Below, piece by piece: positions 50,556 to 60,845 of a stretch of DNA of 64,000 nucleotides. The stretch comes from Ectocarpus siliculosus (taxonomy: Eukaryota > Sar > Phaeophyceae > Ectocarpales > Ectocarpaceae). The notes under the pieces were generated by a model. That model had not been told where the DNA came from, searched no databases, and saw only the letters and a list, made by a program, of their open reading frames with translations. How positions within the stretch are numbered: position 1 is the stretch's first letter; every line of letters starts with the position of its first letter. The position numbers and the translations under genes are program-made. The stretch covers positions 4,154,807 through 4,218,806 of the forward strand of contig FN649743.1 of NCBI GenBank assembly GCA_000310025.1, read 5' to 3'.

Positions 50556-51780
50556 ATGAAAACGATGAAAACTACCGCTGTTGTCAATGGTGCGGGAGCT
50601 CAGGGATGGGCGATCACTCAAAGGTGCACAAGGAAGCGCCGCTGCAGATCGACGAGAATAGCTCTTTCGCAACGATACCGGCAGTTTCCAGCCGCTTGGT
50701 CGAAGAAAGCGTCAACAAAGAGTAGGTCAGCAACGTGGGATCTCTTTGCTCGATTTCTCGAATCCAGGTTCGATCGCGAAACTGCCTGCATAGAGGCAGC
50801 CCAACCTAAGGGCGTAGTTGAGTTTCTCGGTTGGCTAGACTCCTGTGGCGTCCGGCACCGAACTGTCGTTCGTGCGCGTCACTGTTCCGCGGTTGGCACA
50901 AATGATCTTACTGCGTGTTCAACAGAGCCGGGAGAATGCTGTCTAGATACGCTTGTTGTTCGCTCCGGTCTAACTATGTGTCCAAATTGGCTCTGGTGTT
51001 TGAGAAAGAGTCGGGGATCGTGGATGGAGCAGTACGTTGCACGTTGGAAACCCGGTTCGGAACAAGATGGTTACCCGGTACATGGCATTTACTACGGAAG
51101 AGCAGAAACGGGTAGGAGTACTGGTGAAGCAGGCACTGGCGATCCTTCGCTGCCACTTAGACGCGATCGAGGCCTACAGTATGAGGATGAAGTTCCAGAA
51201 TACCGCATCACAGCTGGAACGAATCACGTTGGCTACTATAGAGACATCGCCTCCTTCACACTCGCTATTAGTTCAACAAAGCGGGGCAGTGAGCTCACAG
51301 CGACACTTATCCAACGTATCCTACGACTGCCAAATAGAAGCGGACTCATGTTCAACTTCCAATGGGGAAAGACAAAGCGTGACGGGGCGGATCATTTGCT
51401 GAGTATACCCTACGACGATTCGTACGTGGCGATGCGATATGCCCTGTTCGAGCAGTAGCACAACTGGTAGAGATTGGGCAAGGAGTCGGCGGGGAAATGA
51501 CACAGGGATATCTGTTTTCAGACATCTCAACAGGGCGAAAGGGAATACCGTCGCGAGCTCCTTTGCCCGATACGGCGCCAAAGATGCCACTGCCCTGAAA
51601 CAGTACGCGCAAGCCGCCGGGCAGAAGCAGGGTCTTCAATGCATTCGTTTAGGTCCGGGGGAGCCATCACACGGGCTCTTCAAGGAGATTCCTTGTCAGA
51701 TATTATGCGAAAAACGCATACTGGAAAAGCCCGAAGACGGCCTGGCGGTACATGAGATTGATGGAGGTAGGAACTCCAGG
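50556..51780 (+). pseudogene. Tyrosine recombinase pseudogene of the DIRS-like element
   Basis: Open to 51458, then continued in other frames to the H-x-x-R box (MHSFRSGGA near 51637) and the Tyr motif near 51755. At least two frameshifts separate the catalytic residues, so no active enzyme can be made from this copy. Confidence 0.7.
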
Positions 51781-52121
51781 TTCGGAAGGATCGGGTATGG
51801 TCTGGGGAGTGACGGAGGAACAATACCGAGAGCTCAACAAGTTTCCCTTGAGCGAGCAAACTCGGTCACTGGCAGCGCCTAGCGGTCGACCGTTACTGTA
51901 GCAGCTGGAGGAGACATGAATGTACGATTTTGTTCAAAACCTTGATGTAAATTAAGGAGTATGAGATTGGTTAAGCCGTACGAAGGTTGTTACCAAGCGC
52001 AGGTCTTGGAAGTAAGGGAAGGAGTGGATACACCGGCCGTGGGAGGTGATGCCACTGTTTCATCCCATACTATCTGAGGAGAAGAACTGACGTGAAAATG
52101 CTGATGGATTCCAGGGGACAT

Positions 52122-52789
52122 ACCGTAAACGTCGGAGTTTCCCCCCCCTAGTAGAGTGTTCCCCTCCCCCCATTACCTTTTCGGCCTGGAAGCATGGTTT
52201 CTTTGATTTAGCCCCGGGGTAGATCGTTTTCGACCAAAAAACAAATCCCCCCGGGTATTTCAATTTCCCCCCGGGGTACCCGTCTTCCCACGAGTTCCCC
52301 CCGGCGGGGATGTATTTCTCTATTTTTCTGAGTCGATTTTGTTGCATCGCGGAGCACAAAAAGCGTGATATGGAGCGGAAACTTAATTTGCAGATCTGCG
52401 CTTAAAGCGAGATTTATGTGTACCGTTTGTCACTGGAAGGCGGGCCCTTTCTCTTCTTGGAATCACTTGCGGGACGAAACAAACTCCCTCAGATGCTGTC
52501 CTCCTTGCTGTCTTTTTTCTCTTCGCCTTCGTTGCTCTTACGTTCTTCCTCCCTCTGCTTGTTGAACGCTTGCTCGTAAACCTTATCCATCTCAGTTTCG
52601 CCACTCTCTGTGTGTTTGGTGTGTGGATCATAATTATTTTGCACAACCCCCCGGGGGGGGGCTTCCCCTCGGGGTAGCGTTCGAAAAAAAAAACTAACCC
52701 CCCCGGTACGTCAATTTCCCCCCGGGGGGGTTGGTTTCAGAAAAAAAAAACGATCCCCTCCCCGGGGGGAAAACTCCGACGTTTACGGT
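52122..52789. mobile_element. 668-bp TIR element (MITE-like) flanked by ACAT
   Basis: Terminal inverted repeats ACCGTAAACGTCGGAGTTT / AAACTCCGACGTTTACGGT, each followed inward by runs of C or G. Flanking direct repeat ACAT at 52118-52121 and 52790-52793. Subterminal CAATTTCCCCCCGGGG motifs occur near both ends. No transposase. The middle holds a coding-like minus-strand segment (52482-52601). Confidence 0.85.
52482..52601 (-). pseudogene. Possible captured C-terminal exon inside the TIR element
   Basis: Minus strand, after an ACACACAG acceptor-like sequence: SGETEMDKVYEQAFNKQREE, then a charged K/E-rich tail (KSNEGEEKKDSKEDSI) and TGA. Composition and splice context look like the last exon of a host gene, unlike the C/G-run flanks. 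The parent gene is not in this window. Confidence 0.4.
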
Positions 52790-53244
52790 ACATGCGTTCC
52801 TGCATTTTCTATGCACTACAGCAGTTTGCTGTTGTATCCCTCGGGTTTTTTGTACATTTTGCGACGCAGGGTGCACGCTGCAGCACCAACGAAGTGGAGT
52901 GACGTGTTGTGTTGATGTTTACTTTTTTGTGGCAAATGGTTGCGTGTGGGCACACTGGCTTATTTTGCGCGTGCGCATCATATTGCTGTTGTACCCGTCC
53001 TCGCGTGCTCAGCGTTGAGACTTAAACCCGGTTTTGGAGGTTGAGGTGACCACGCCACAGCGGCAGTCATTGAATGATTCTCATCTCACGATCGAAAGCT
53101 AAAGAATGTCACATCGTTGGCAGCCTGTGGTACTCACACGTGAAAAAAGACGACCGACCGGAAGCGACCTTGCCTCTCCCAAGCGCAACGTCGGCACATT
53201 TCGTATCTCCAACAACTTCCGTTCTTTCTCTTTGCCCTCTACAA

Positions 53245-53418
53245 ATGGCTCAGACGGAGCGTGACGTGCTGGTTGCCCTGTATAACGCGACCGGCGGGGG
53301 GACTGGATCCCAAAAACGAACTGGAAGATGAGCGCCGACCTCTCGCAATGGTACGGTGTATAGGTCAACAACCAGGGCCGCGTTGTGGAGCTATCTCTGC
53401 GCGGCAACGACCTCACAG
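53245..53418 (+). pseudogene. LRR-protein N-terminal exon, disrupted
   Basis: Begins MAQTERDVLVALYNATGGG, then after a frameshift in the G-run continues as TNWKMSADLSQWYGV and, past an in-frame TAG (about 53358), VNNQGRVVELSLRGNDLTG, followed by a GTATGT donor. This resembles the first exon of brown-algal LRR proteins (some of them ROCO GTPases). The frameshift and stop make the copy non-functional; downstream LRR exons are not visible. Confidence 0.75.
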
Positions 53419-53520
53419 GTATGTCCTGGTCCTACTCAACCGGCAGGGTGTGGCTCGCTCCTCCGAAGTGATGGACGTTGCCCAAGAATTCGTCAACCGA
53501 CCGCAGTAGTGGCCCTTTGT

Positions 53521-53880
53521 TGATCAGATACGCTAAACACTGTATTACCTGAGCAGATTCACTGTATTCCCTCATCAGATACACCGTATTCCCTCTCTCG
53601 TTTCACTGTATTCCCTCATCAAATACACCGTATTCCCTGGTCAGGATCACTGTATTCCCTGCAGACACACCGTATTCCTTGTACTTTTCACCGTATTCCT
53701 TCATCGAATTAACTGTATTCCCTCATCAGACACGAGGTACTCCGTGGAATGCAGTGAATCTGACAAGGGAATACAGTGTATCTGCTCAGGGAATACAGCG
53801 TGTCTGATGAGGGAATACAGCGTATCTGATGAGGGAATACAGTGAATCTGCCGAGAGGATACAGCGAATGTGAGGGAATG
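53521..53880. repeat. Facing arrays of a ~22-base repeat (large inverted repeat)
   Basis: Left arm (to about 53735) has about nine units of CACTGTATTCCCTCATCAGA; right arm (from about 53755) has about six units of its complement, TCTGATGAGGGAATACAGTG. The short spacer CGAGGTACTCCGTGGAATG lies between. Units are degenerate and period varies 20-25. Confidence 0.85.
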
Positions 53881-53900
53881 GCTCAAAGGCCACAAATCTG

Positions 53901-54415
53901 CTCCACCGGCCTTTGAGCCACGAGTCCCCGTCGGTGGGCATTTCTCTGCACCCACTGGTCCGATCGGGGTGCCCGAGGGCTTGTATGGCAATGCAAGTCG
54001 TAGAAGGACAAACGATGTCATGTGGATGGAGTTTGGCCTGGTGGAGCATTTAAGCTCCACCGGCCCTTGAGCCGCTGAGCCCCCGTGGGTGGGCGTTTCT
54101 CTGCGCCCACTGATCCGATCGGCGTGCCTGATGGCTTGCATGATAGCTGTTAGCCGTGCCAACACAATGCAAGCCTTGGTAGGGCAAACAGCACCCTTTA
54201 CATAGAGTATAGCCTGGTGGAGCAGTTAAGCTTATCTGCTCCACCGGCCGTTGAGCCACTGAACCCCCGTGGGTAGGCGTTTCCCTGCACCCACTGGTCC
54301 GATCAGCGTGTCCGATGGCTTGTATGATCGTTGTGAGCCGTGCCAACACAATGCGAGCCTTGATAGGGCAAACATCCCCCTTTGCATAGAGTTTAGCCTG
54401 GTGGAGCAGTGAAGT
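53901..54415. repeat. Threefold tandem repeat, ~154-184 bp units
   Basis: Units 53901-54054, 54055-54238 and 54239-54415 each start CTCCACCGGCC, carry TTGAGCC, GGGCGTTTCTCTGC, CCCACTGGTCCGATC and GGCTTG, and end AGCCTGGTGGAGCA. No coding frame is shared. Confidence 0.85.
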
Positions 54416-56390
54416 TCAAATTGTTGTTGGTGAGTTTTCGTTCTTCGTGCGCGGGGAGGCAATAGTGACGTTCTTTGTTTTGAGCCTTTTGCACTTGAAA
54501 AACGAACCCCAACGTAATTTTGGTTGATTGTTTTGTAAAGACACGTTCAAGTTCTTGTTTTTGGGAGAACGAATAACCACCTCCTTTTGGCATCTCGTTT
54601 GACAACGCCTTTTTTTATCCCAAACTTTGAGATATGTATGTCATGACCCAAAGACGTTTCTGATCGCAGGGCACCCGATGTACGGTATGTGCCGAAGTCT
54701 GAGTTTATCGCACGCCTGGTTTCGTTTGAGCCGGTCTTCATGAGTTGTAGGCAAACACAACAAGCGGAGGCTCTCCTGGAGGCTCTCCGGAGGTCACGCG
54801 CACAGCCTACACATGTAGTTGCATTTTTTCCTTCTCTGCGCCGCTCGATAAACCTTTTCTTGTCGTGCACATAAGAGCTCTGTTCGACCCTCACACCGTT
54901 CATGTTTCATCCCCGTCTCTCTCGTGCCGTTCACCGGGCCACGTGAAAGCGGCAGCTCTGCTGGTGTTGCATAACTTACAAGGATAATCGCAGCCTTTCC
55001 GTTGCTCGACTTCGTTTTCCTTGCGGGTATCACAAAGCTAACTCATTGTCCTGCCCCCTGCTATATGGTTCATTTCTCCACCACAAGCGCCTGTGCTGCG
55101 GACCACGCTTCCTAAGGCCGCGAAACATTGTGTTGGCTTTGCCCAAAGAGACGAAAACAAGACACAAATGTTCGCCGGTCGCTGACCCGTTGTGTTGCCG
55201 GGATCTCCGTACTTTTATCGCAGGGCGCAAATGACCCTCCAGCATGCGCACGGTCGACAATCAAGCCATGGCCACCACTCTGTGCGCCTGCAGGTTCGGG
55301 TCCGACCACGATGTGCTTTAGTTATGGTGTGCAGTACTCGTGGATGGAGATGCTACCTTTCCCTCCAACGATTTTTTTTGTGTTTGAACGGGGTGCAAAA
55401 ACCGCATGCATGCTTAGCCTCAAGATCGCTAACACAGGTAAGTGTGTGTGCGGCACATGGCCAGGTTGAAAAGAACAGATGTAGAATACGTCCCAGACGG
55501 GCTCGAGGGTATATCGTTGCGTGCGGTTTATCGTTTGATGACATGTTTTTTATCTTCGGGTCGCGGTTGGCGACCTTGGTCGCCTTCATTGTTTTTCTTT
55601 CATGTACTGGTTTTTCTTTTAGGTTTCACAATTTTCCGTGACCTTTTTCTTTGGAGAGCGGTATGCCCCAGTTCTGGCGATTTCCTCTTGTGTCTGCTTT
55701 CAGTTTTCTGGTTTGTGTTAATTTTCCAGTCGTCGTGCGCTTCTCTTGGTGTCGTGTGTCTTCGTCTGCCTTGTGGTATCTGTGTTAGTAGCTCGCCGGG
55801 GTCACCGAAGGTGTCTCCTGTGGATTGGGCACGAATGACTTCAGAGGCTTTCTGTGCAACGATCGGATAGGAACGATTTATTATGTAATGACAAGCGTAT
55901 TTGCAGCAACATCAACGCAATGTCCACCAAACATCACGCACTTGCAGCTTTGAGATCTCTAGACAGGCTACCCGCCAAGCAATAGAAGCCGTGTTGTGCC
56001 GTTTGGACGATTGACGTGAAATCCACGTCGCCGAGGCGACAACGGGGGTTGATATACCGGTATCCATTTCCCGAAAATATCATCCTGTTCATATGTTGGT
56101 CGAAAAACGATCTCTGTGACAGCTCATTTCTCATATTGTCCCATTGTAAGTGCCCTGGAAAGTCAATCCCGTGTGACCCTAGGACATGGCCTTGTCGGCT
56201 GTGCATGACGAAAATATACATGCCGTAATTTAATAATTTTCAAGCGCCGACACTCGAATTAAAACAGGCTATATATATGCAGAGAGCCAAAGCCAGTGCC
56301 ACCCTTCGGCATGAGCGTGCTTTCAACACTAAGATAAGCTTAGCACCACCAAAACAATATGCAATGATACACCCCGGAAATATTCACATT
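54416..56390. other. Spacer without assigned gene
   Basis: One donor-like GTAAGT follows a plausible plus frame (about 55316-55437), and a minus frame at 55934-56221 has protein-like composition. Neither has a partner exon I can defend. Confidence 0.35.
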
Positions 56391-56393
56391 TAG

Positions 56394-56812
56394 CTACAGC
56401 CGAGCTCCACGTAGGCGAATGGTGGCTATCATACGATAGCAGTTGTAGATCAACTTGTCTTTCACCGCCTTGTCCTGAGATATGGCACAAAGAACTTCCG
56501 TTGCATACTAGCATCAGCTGTCGCTTGATTTCCGGAAATAAGAGAAACAACTAGTTCACTCAAAACGCATCATGCACGACACCAAACTTGCCCGTCTCGA
56601 GCTCATTTCACGCACGAGAGACACGCATTCACAACCTTGATTGAGCCTCAACTATCCGTTCTCGTCTCCGTGCTGCCCTCTCCCAGTGGGAAATATACAT
56701 GACGCTCGGCAGAGGTAGCCTGAAAGTACCTGGCATTCCGTTTCTTATCCAAATAGGTCTCGTACTGCAAGCGCTGTTGCACCGGGGGGTACACCAGCTG
56801 CGTACTGCTCAT
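56394..56812 (-). CDS. Possible small two-exon gene (64 residues)
   Basis: Exon 56812-56699 starts MSSTQLVYPPVQQRLQYETY with a stop upstream in frame and ends CAT|GTATAT; exon 56474-56394 follows ATATCTCAG and reads DKAVKDKLIYNCYRMIATIR then LRGARL and TAG. The phase-0 join gives a basic protein. Family not recognised; a donor GTACTT inside exon 1 is an alternative. Further exons between or upstream are possible. Confidence 0.35.
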
Positions 56813-57963
56813 GACCACTCACTCCTCTATCATTTTCTATTCCACCCCACACACCGAACGCACAAAAAGGGTTGTTTCCCGACCACACATCTATGCCATC
56901 GCCGATTTCGACTGCTATTATCTAGCACAAGCACGGCTTTCATGTGCACCAGTCGTACTCACATCAAGTCCTCTGTACATCACCACAACTCCAACACCCT
57001 TCTCTTCTCACCCACCTCACCGCACTGTTGCCAACATGCTCAGCGGAACAAGCTCCCGACCCCCCTCTCGTCGCACGAGGAGAGTCCCGACATGGATCCG
57101 AAAGCTAACGCCGCCGGCTGTCTGAAAAACGGTCATCCAGTTGACCATCTTCTCTATTTCCCCGCCATGCGCGCCGCCGTCTTTCTCCGTCTCTAGCCGT
57201 GCCACCCACCCGCTGTACCCCACAATCTCGATACTTCCAGGAAGCGAGAGAGCTCCACCATGTCTTCTTGCCGATAATGCCACCATTAGGGACCTGCCCT
57301 GTAGGCTTTCCCCCGTCCCATGTTTGTGCTAATTCGTGTGTACAGTATATTTTCGTTCGTTCCTGCAGCAGCAGTGCTCGGCGCCTTCGGACTTTCCTAT
57401 TGGTCTCCCGCCCGAACAGGCGATGTCGAAGATGACCTATCCTCCTCGAGCATCACCTTCGTGCAGGACAACCCACGGGGGTGAACGCAAAAAACAAAAA
57501 AATCAAGCCATCCGTAAGCAGCGCGAATTCGAGGGTGGGCAACAGATATCCCGACGTTCTCGGTGGCATTTCGGGATAAAATGCTAGCTAAAGCCAATAA
57601 CCATTTGGAAACGGGCCGACGAATGGGGCTCCTGCCCTCGTTGCTTTTCTTCTCCACAACACCCAACGCCACAAGAAAAAAAAAAAATCCAGGATATGCA
57701 TACCACGGTTGGCAGGAGACGCGTCAATACCTCATATTGAGGACCCCAATTCTTGAGCCTCAGTATGGAAAAGATTCTTCGTTGTCAGGTCAACGTGCAC
57801 GTAGGAGAACCTACGATATACCGAAGCGTCGGCACAGCTCGTGATACGGTAGTGTAGCACCATGCAATCAACACCCGCCACAACAAAAAACAACCAGTTA
57901 GAACATCTCCAAGTCATGAACATGGAGCACGACCATCGCGAACGCCACCGTCAACCATCATTT
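56813..57963. other. Spacer between the small gene and the OTU-like gene
   Basis: A minus-strand frame (57017-57286) and a plus-strand frame ending near 57484 both show protein-like stretches; splice partners are lacking, so no gene is called. Confidence 0.35.
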
Positions 57964-59484
57964 CTACACCTCTTGAACCGTCCAGCCGTCGATGGGCTTG
58001 ACCTCGCCAAGCGCCTTGAGGGCCTCGAAGTGGTTGCCGCCGGTGTGCAGCATGTAGTACGTCCTTCGAGCGGTGCCCTGGCCGGCGTAGTTTCCTTGCT
58101 CGTCACGTAGAGTATTGTTCTTTTCCGGTACCAGGATCCGAATGTTGACCTTTACCATCGAGGTACGAAAAAAAAAAAGGAAAACGCGAAGAGTTGTCTA
58201 CCTGGCACAAATCAAACGGGTACCTAGAAGTAGCCAACACACAAAGACAAGACAGACAGACAGACGAAGTTACGCGCGATGGTACTTCAACACACCAGGT
58301 GGCATCGAGCCGCAGCAAAGCAAACATGGGACACGGCAAGCATCACGAACGCAGGTTTCGAGCAGGGCGTGAGCAAGATGGTCAGCCGTGCCAACGAGTT
58401 GTGGCAACACAAGCAGCGATCCATGCTCTATTCAAACGGCGATGGCATCGGAAGCCACCCGCACCTCGTGTGCTCTGGCGACTGCGTTGATAAACAGCTG
58501 ATCCGCCCACTCGCCCTTTTGTCTCATCAGCCTTGTCCATTTATATAGCATCCCTTTTCGCCTCCCCTCCGTCTCGCCGTCAAAAAAATCCATGTACCGA
58601 GTAGGGTGGCTGTAAACCTTGTAGCTCAGCAACAAAATAGCGGGTTCGGGGGGTCAACACAATGCCATTGTTGTGGCTTGAGCAGTTGTTTTTCGCGCCC
58701 ATAAGAACGATGAAAGGAGGGTTTCCTGAACGTCTCGTTACCCAGTCATGTTGTAGTTGTCTTTGTTGTGCAGGAGCTGCTCTTTTAATCGTTGGGGCCA
58801 TTCAGGTACTGGCCAATCGGAGTGTGCATTCGTCCGGGCGGACAAGTCAACCACCACATTCCTCACCCATTCTCTTTTGAGAAGTTGATGGCAATGCAAC
58901 ATAAAGTACAGCACTGGCGTGCCAACATAGAATATGGTCTGACCGCTTGTCACCGACCCACACACGTACGGACAAAAAAAATAGTTGAAAACTCGAATAA
59001 CACGATTCCGGCAACGAAGTCTTCATCTTCCCATCGATCTGAACCTCTGCTTGGCTGTCGTACACCCAGCCCTACCTGGTCCACCGCCTGATTCCGCATC
59101 TCCTTTAGGTCGCGGCTGGTGGGACGCCCGCCGTAAATCAAGTGCCACAGAGCAGCCGGGCCGCAGTCCCCCTTCCCGCCGTTGGGAATCGCCTGGAACA
59201 ACTCCCTCTGTTACACCGTGTTGTGATTTTTGTGTGGCGACGGACGGTGTTTAGATGAATGTTTGTTCAACATCCGGAACGAGAGCGTCGAGGTCTTGGT
59301 CGGGATTGCGCTTCTCCGTCTACATAGCACTAATGAGCGGAGTACAAAGCATCTGACCTGCTTTGTATCGACATAGCAAGGCCGCGCGGTTTTGACATGA
59401 CCGCGCACGAGTGCGGCTGACGCCGGTCATCGTCAATCAAAGGTCACCAAACAACAGACAGAAAGAGAGGGAGAGAGAGGGAGA

Positions 59485-59555
<71 letters not shown>

Positions 59556-60429
59556 GGTCCCACACACGCTGATGTTCAACGCTGATGCAGCCACTAATGG
59601 TCCTGTTCTGAAATTTCTCGTGTCTTGAGCCGGAATTCTCAACAGGTTCTTTTCTCATGCGTGTGGCGCGTTCTGCATCCGCATATCCGATGCATACTGC
59701 GGCACTTGAAGACTACCGCTCAATAACAGCCCTGATACAGCAGTACGGGCTTCTTCAATAGGGTGGGGTTGTGGCAGGCAGGTCCGCCCGCCCTATCGCG
59801 GGCCCCTACCCCGCCCAGACTATTGTCATTCTATCTGTGCCAAGAGATTCCGCCCCGACTGCTCTACCGGCCCCGCTATCCAACAGCGTTGTCTTTGCGT
59901 TTGCGTCGAGGTTCCAGGTTCGTATTTCTTCGCCGCCTCCGAGCATCTAGACTGCTGTCTTGTTAACCCCAACTGTCTATTGTTGGGATAAATTTCGACA
60001 TTTGCTGCTCTAGTGATGCGTTTTGAATAGCGAGCGAGGTTACGGTACTCTCGTCAGAGGTGGGATCGTGTGATAAACAGCTGACTGTAAACTGTGTATG
60101 TGGGTAGACTCGTCGGGAAAAAGTAACCGTGAGAAGCCAGAAGAGAGAACAATGGGAGCATAGCAATGCTCTTCACCAACCGCTTCGTTCAAACCGTGGC
60201 TCGGGCGCATGGTGAAGATATTCTGTCGCATAACAATCACGTGTTGGCCACAGCGAAAGCCGGTAGCAAGGCAAACTGTATCGAGAAAGGAAGCGCTGCG
60301 TTGGGTCGGCTGCAGGTGAAGTTCCACCGCATGCGGCGGGCTGCATGAGTACACGTCATTGGTCGGTGGCAGCTTCTACAATTCAGAAAAACTCACCGGA
60401 TAGAGGATTAACTTCCCTGCATCAGGCAT
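57964..60429 (-). CDS. OTU-like cysteine protease domain protein (five exons, 230 residues)
   Basis: Candidate deubiquitinase-type cysteine protease. Exons in transcript order: 60429-60397 (MPDAGKLILYP), 59207-59076, 58938-58742, 58609-58465 and 58149-57964 (TAG). Phases 0,0,2,0 all agree. Exon 2 has the nucleophile motif NGGKGDCGPAALWHLIYGG; exon 4 has GEWADQLFINAVARAHE; exon 5 continues VNIRILVPEKNN and carries the histidine motif YYMLHTGGNHFEAL. The D-x-C ... W-x-D ... N-H-F/Y order is the OTU pattern. The first exon is short and its link to exon 2 across 1.2 kb is the weakest join; exon 3 could start later. No signal peptide or transmembrane segment. Catalytic assignment is by motif only. 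Confidence 0.6.
59464..59552. repeat. GA microsatellite
   Basis: AG dinucleotide run with GGGAGA interruptions at its left edge, inside the first intron of the OTU-like gene. It creates artefactual poly-Ser/Leu frames. Confidence 0.95.
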
Positions 60430-60595
60430 GATTGCAGTGTCTCCCCCTTTCGAAGTCGTTGTTTTTCTTCACGGTGTATCCAGCCTCCCTCCACACGTTG
60501 CGCAAGGACATGCCTGGTCCGTGCACCGGCATTGATATATATGGCGTTGATATCGGGGTCTCAACAGATAGATTGAAATGGAGGGCGGGGGGGGT

Positions 60596-60845
60596 TGTTG
60601 TTGTTGTTGTTGTCTTCACAATAAAAACCGTTCCGATCTCTCTCTACCCAGTACCTTCGTATGTCCGTACTGATCCAACACTCGACGCGGTCGATTCCCG
60701 TGGTCACAGGTTAACTTACCCTCAAAAAGGTACACTCAAATAAACTGGCCCCGAGGGGTCCGCAAGTCAATAGAAATCAAGGACAGATATTCTGGAATCC
60801 TCCACTCCCTCTTCGCGCTATGCGAGGTATCAACTGAGACTAGCA
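60596..60845 (-). repeat. Dispersed repeat, family E
   Basis: Inverted copy of 31010-31275, starting with a TTG simple repeat. It contains GCGGTCGATTCCCGTGG, which faintly resembles a B box. Confidence 0.75.

Larger units (their letters stand above)
48395..51900 (+). mobile_element. DIRS-like (tyrosine-recombinase) retrotransposon, degenerate
   Basis: Order is reverse transcriptase, RNase H, then tyrosine recombinase, as in DIRS/Ngaro-type elements. RT: KPRLIWDARWLNFMC, TIDHKADCHHVALQ, FGWCSAPF and the catalytic TWIDDFF box (48395-49213). RNase H: GASDASSSGLGG, then WVRSADNFEADGMSR (49290-50100). Recombinase: FARFLESRF, TKRGSEL (first catalytic Arg), MHSFRSGGA (H-x-x-R box) and a downstream AWRYMRLM with the presumed nucleophile Tyr (50556-51780). 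In-frame stops at 48923, 49211 and 49289 and several frameshifts (about 49620, 50100 and within the recombinase) show it is dead. Inverted or split terminal repeats were not identified. Confidence 0.85.

Noticed and set aside
59433-59658. Ser/Leu-rich minus-strand frames
   Set aside because: Translation of the GA microsatellite within an intron.
60166-60348. 60-codon plus-strand frame with a VARAH stretch reminiscent of the OTU exon
   Set aside because: No nucleotide similarity to the OTU exon and it lies antisense in that gene's first intron; likely coincidence.
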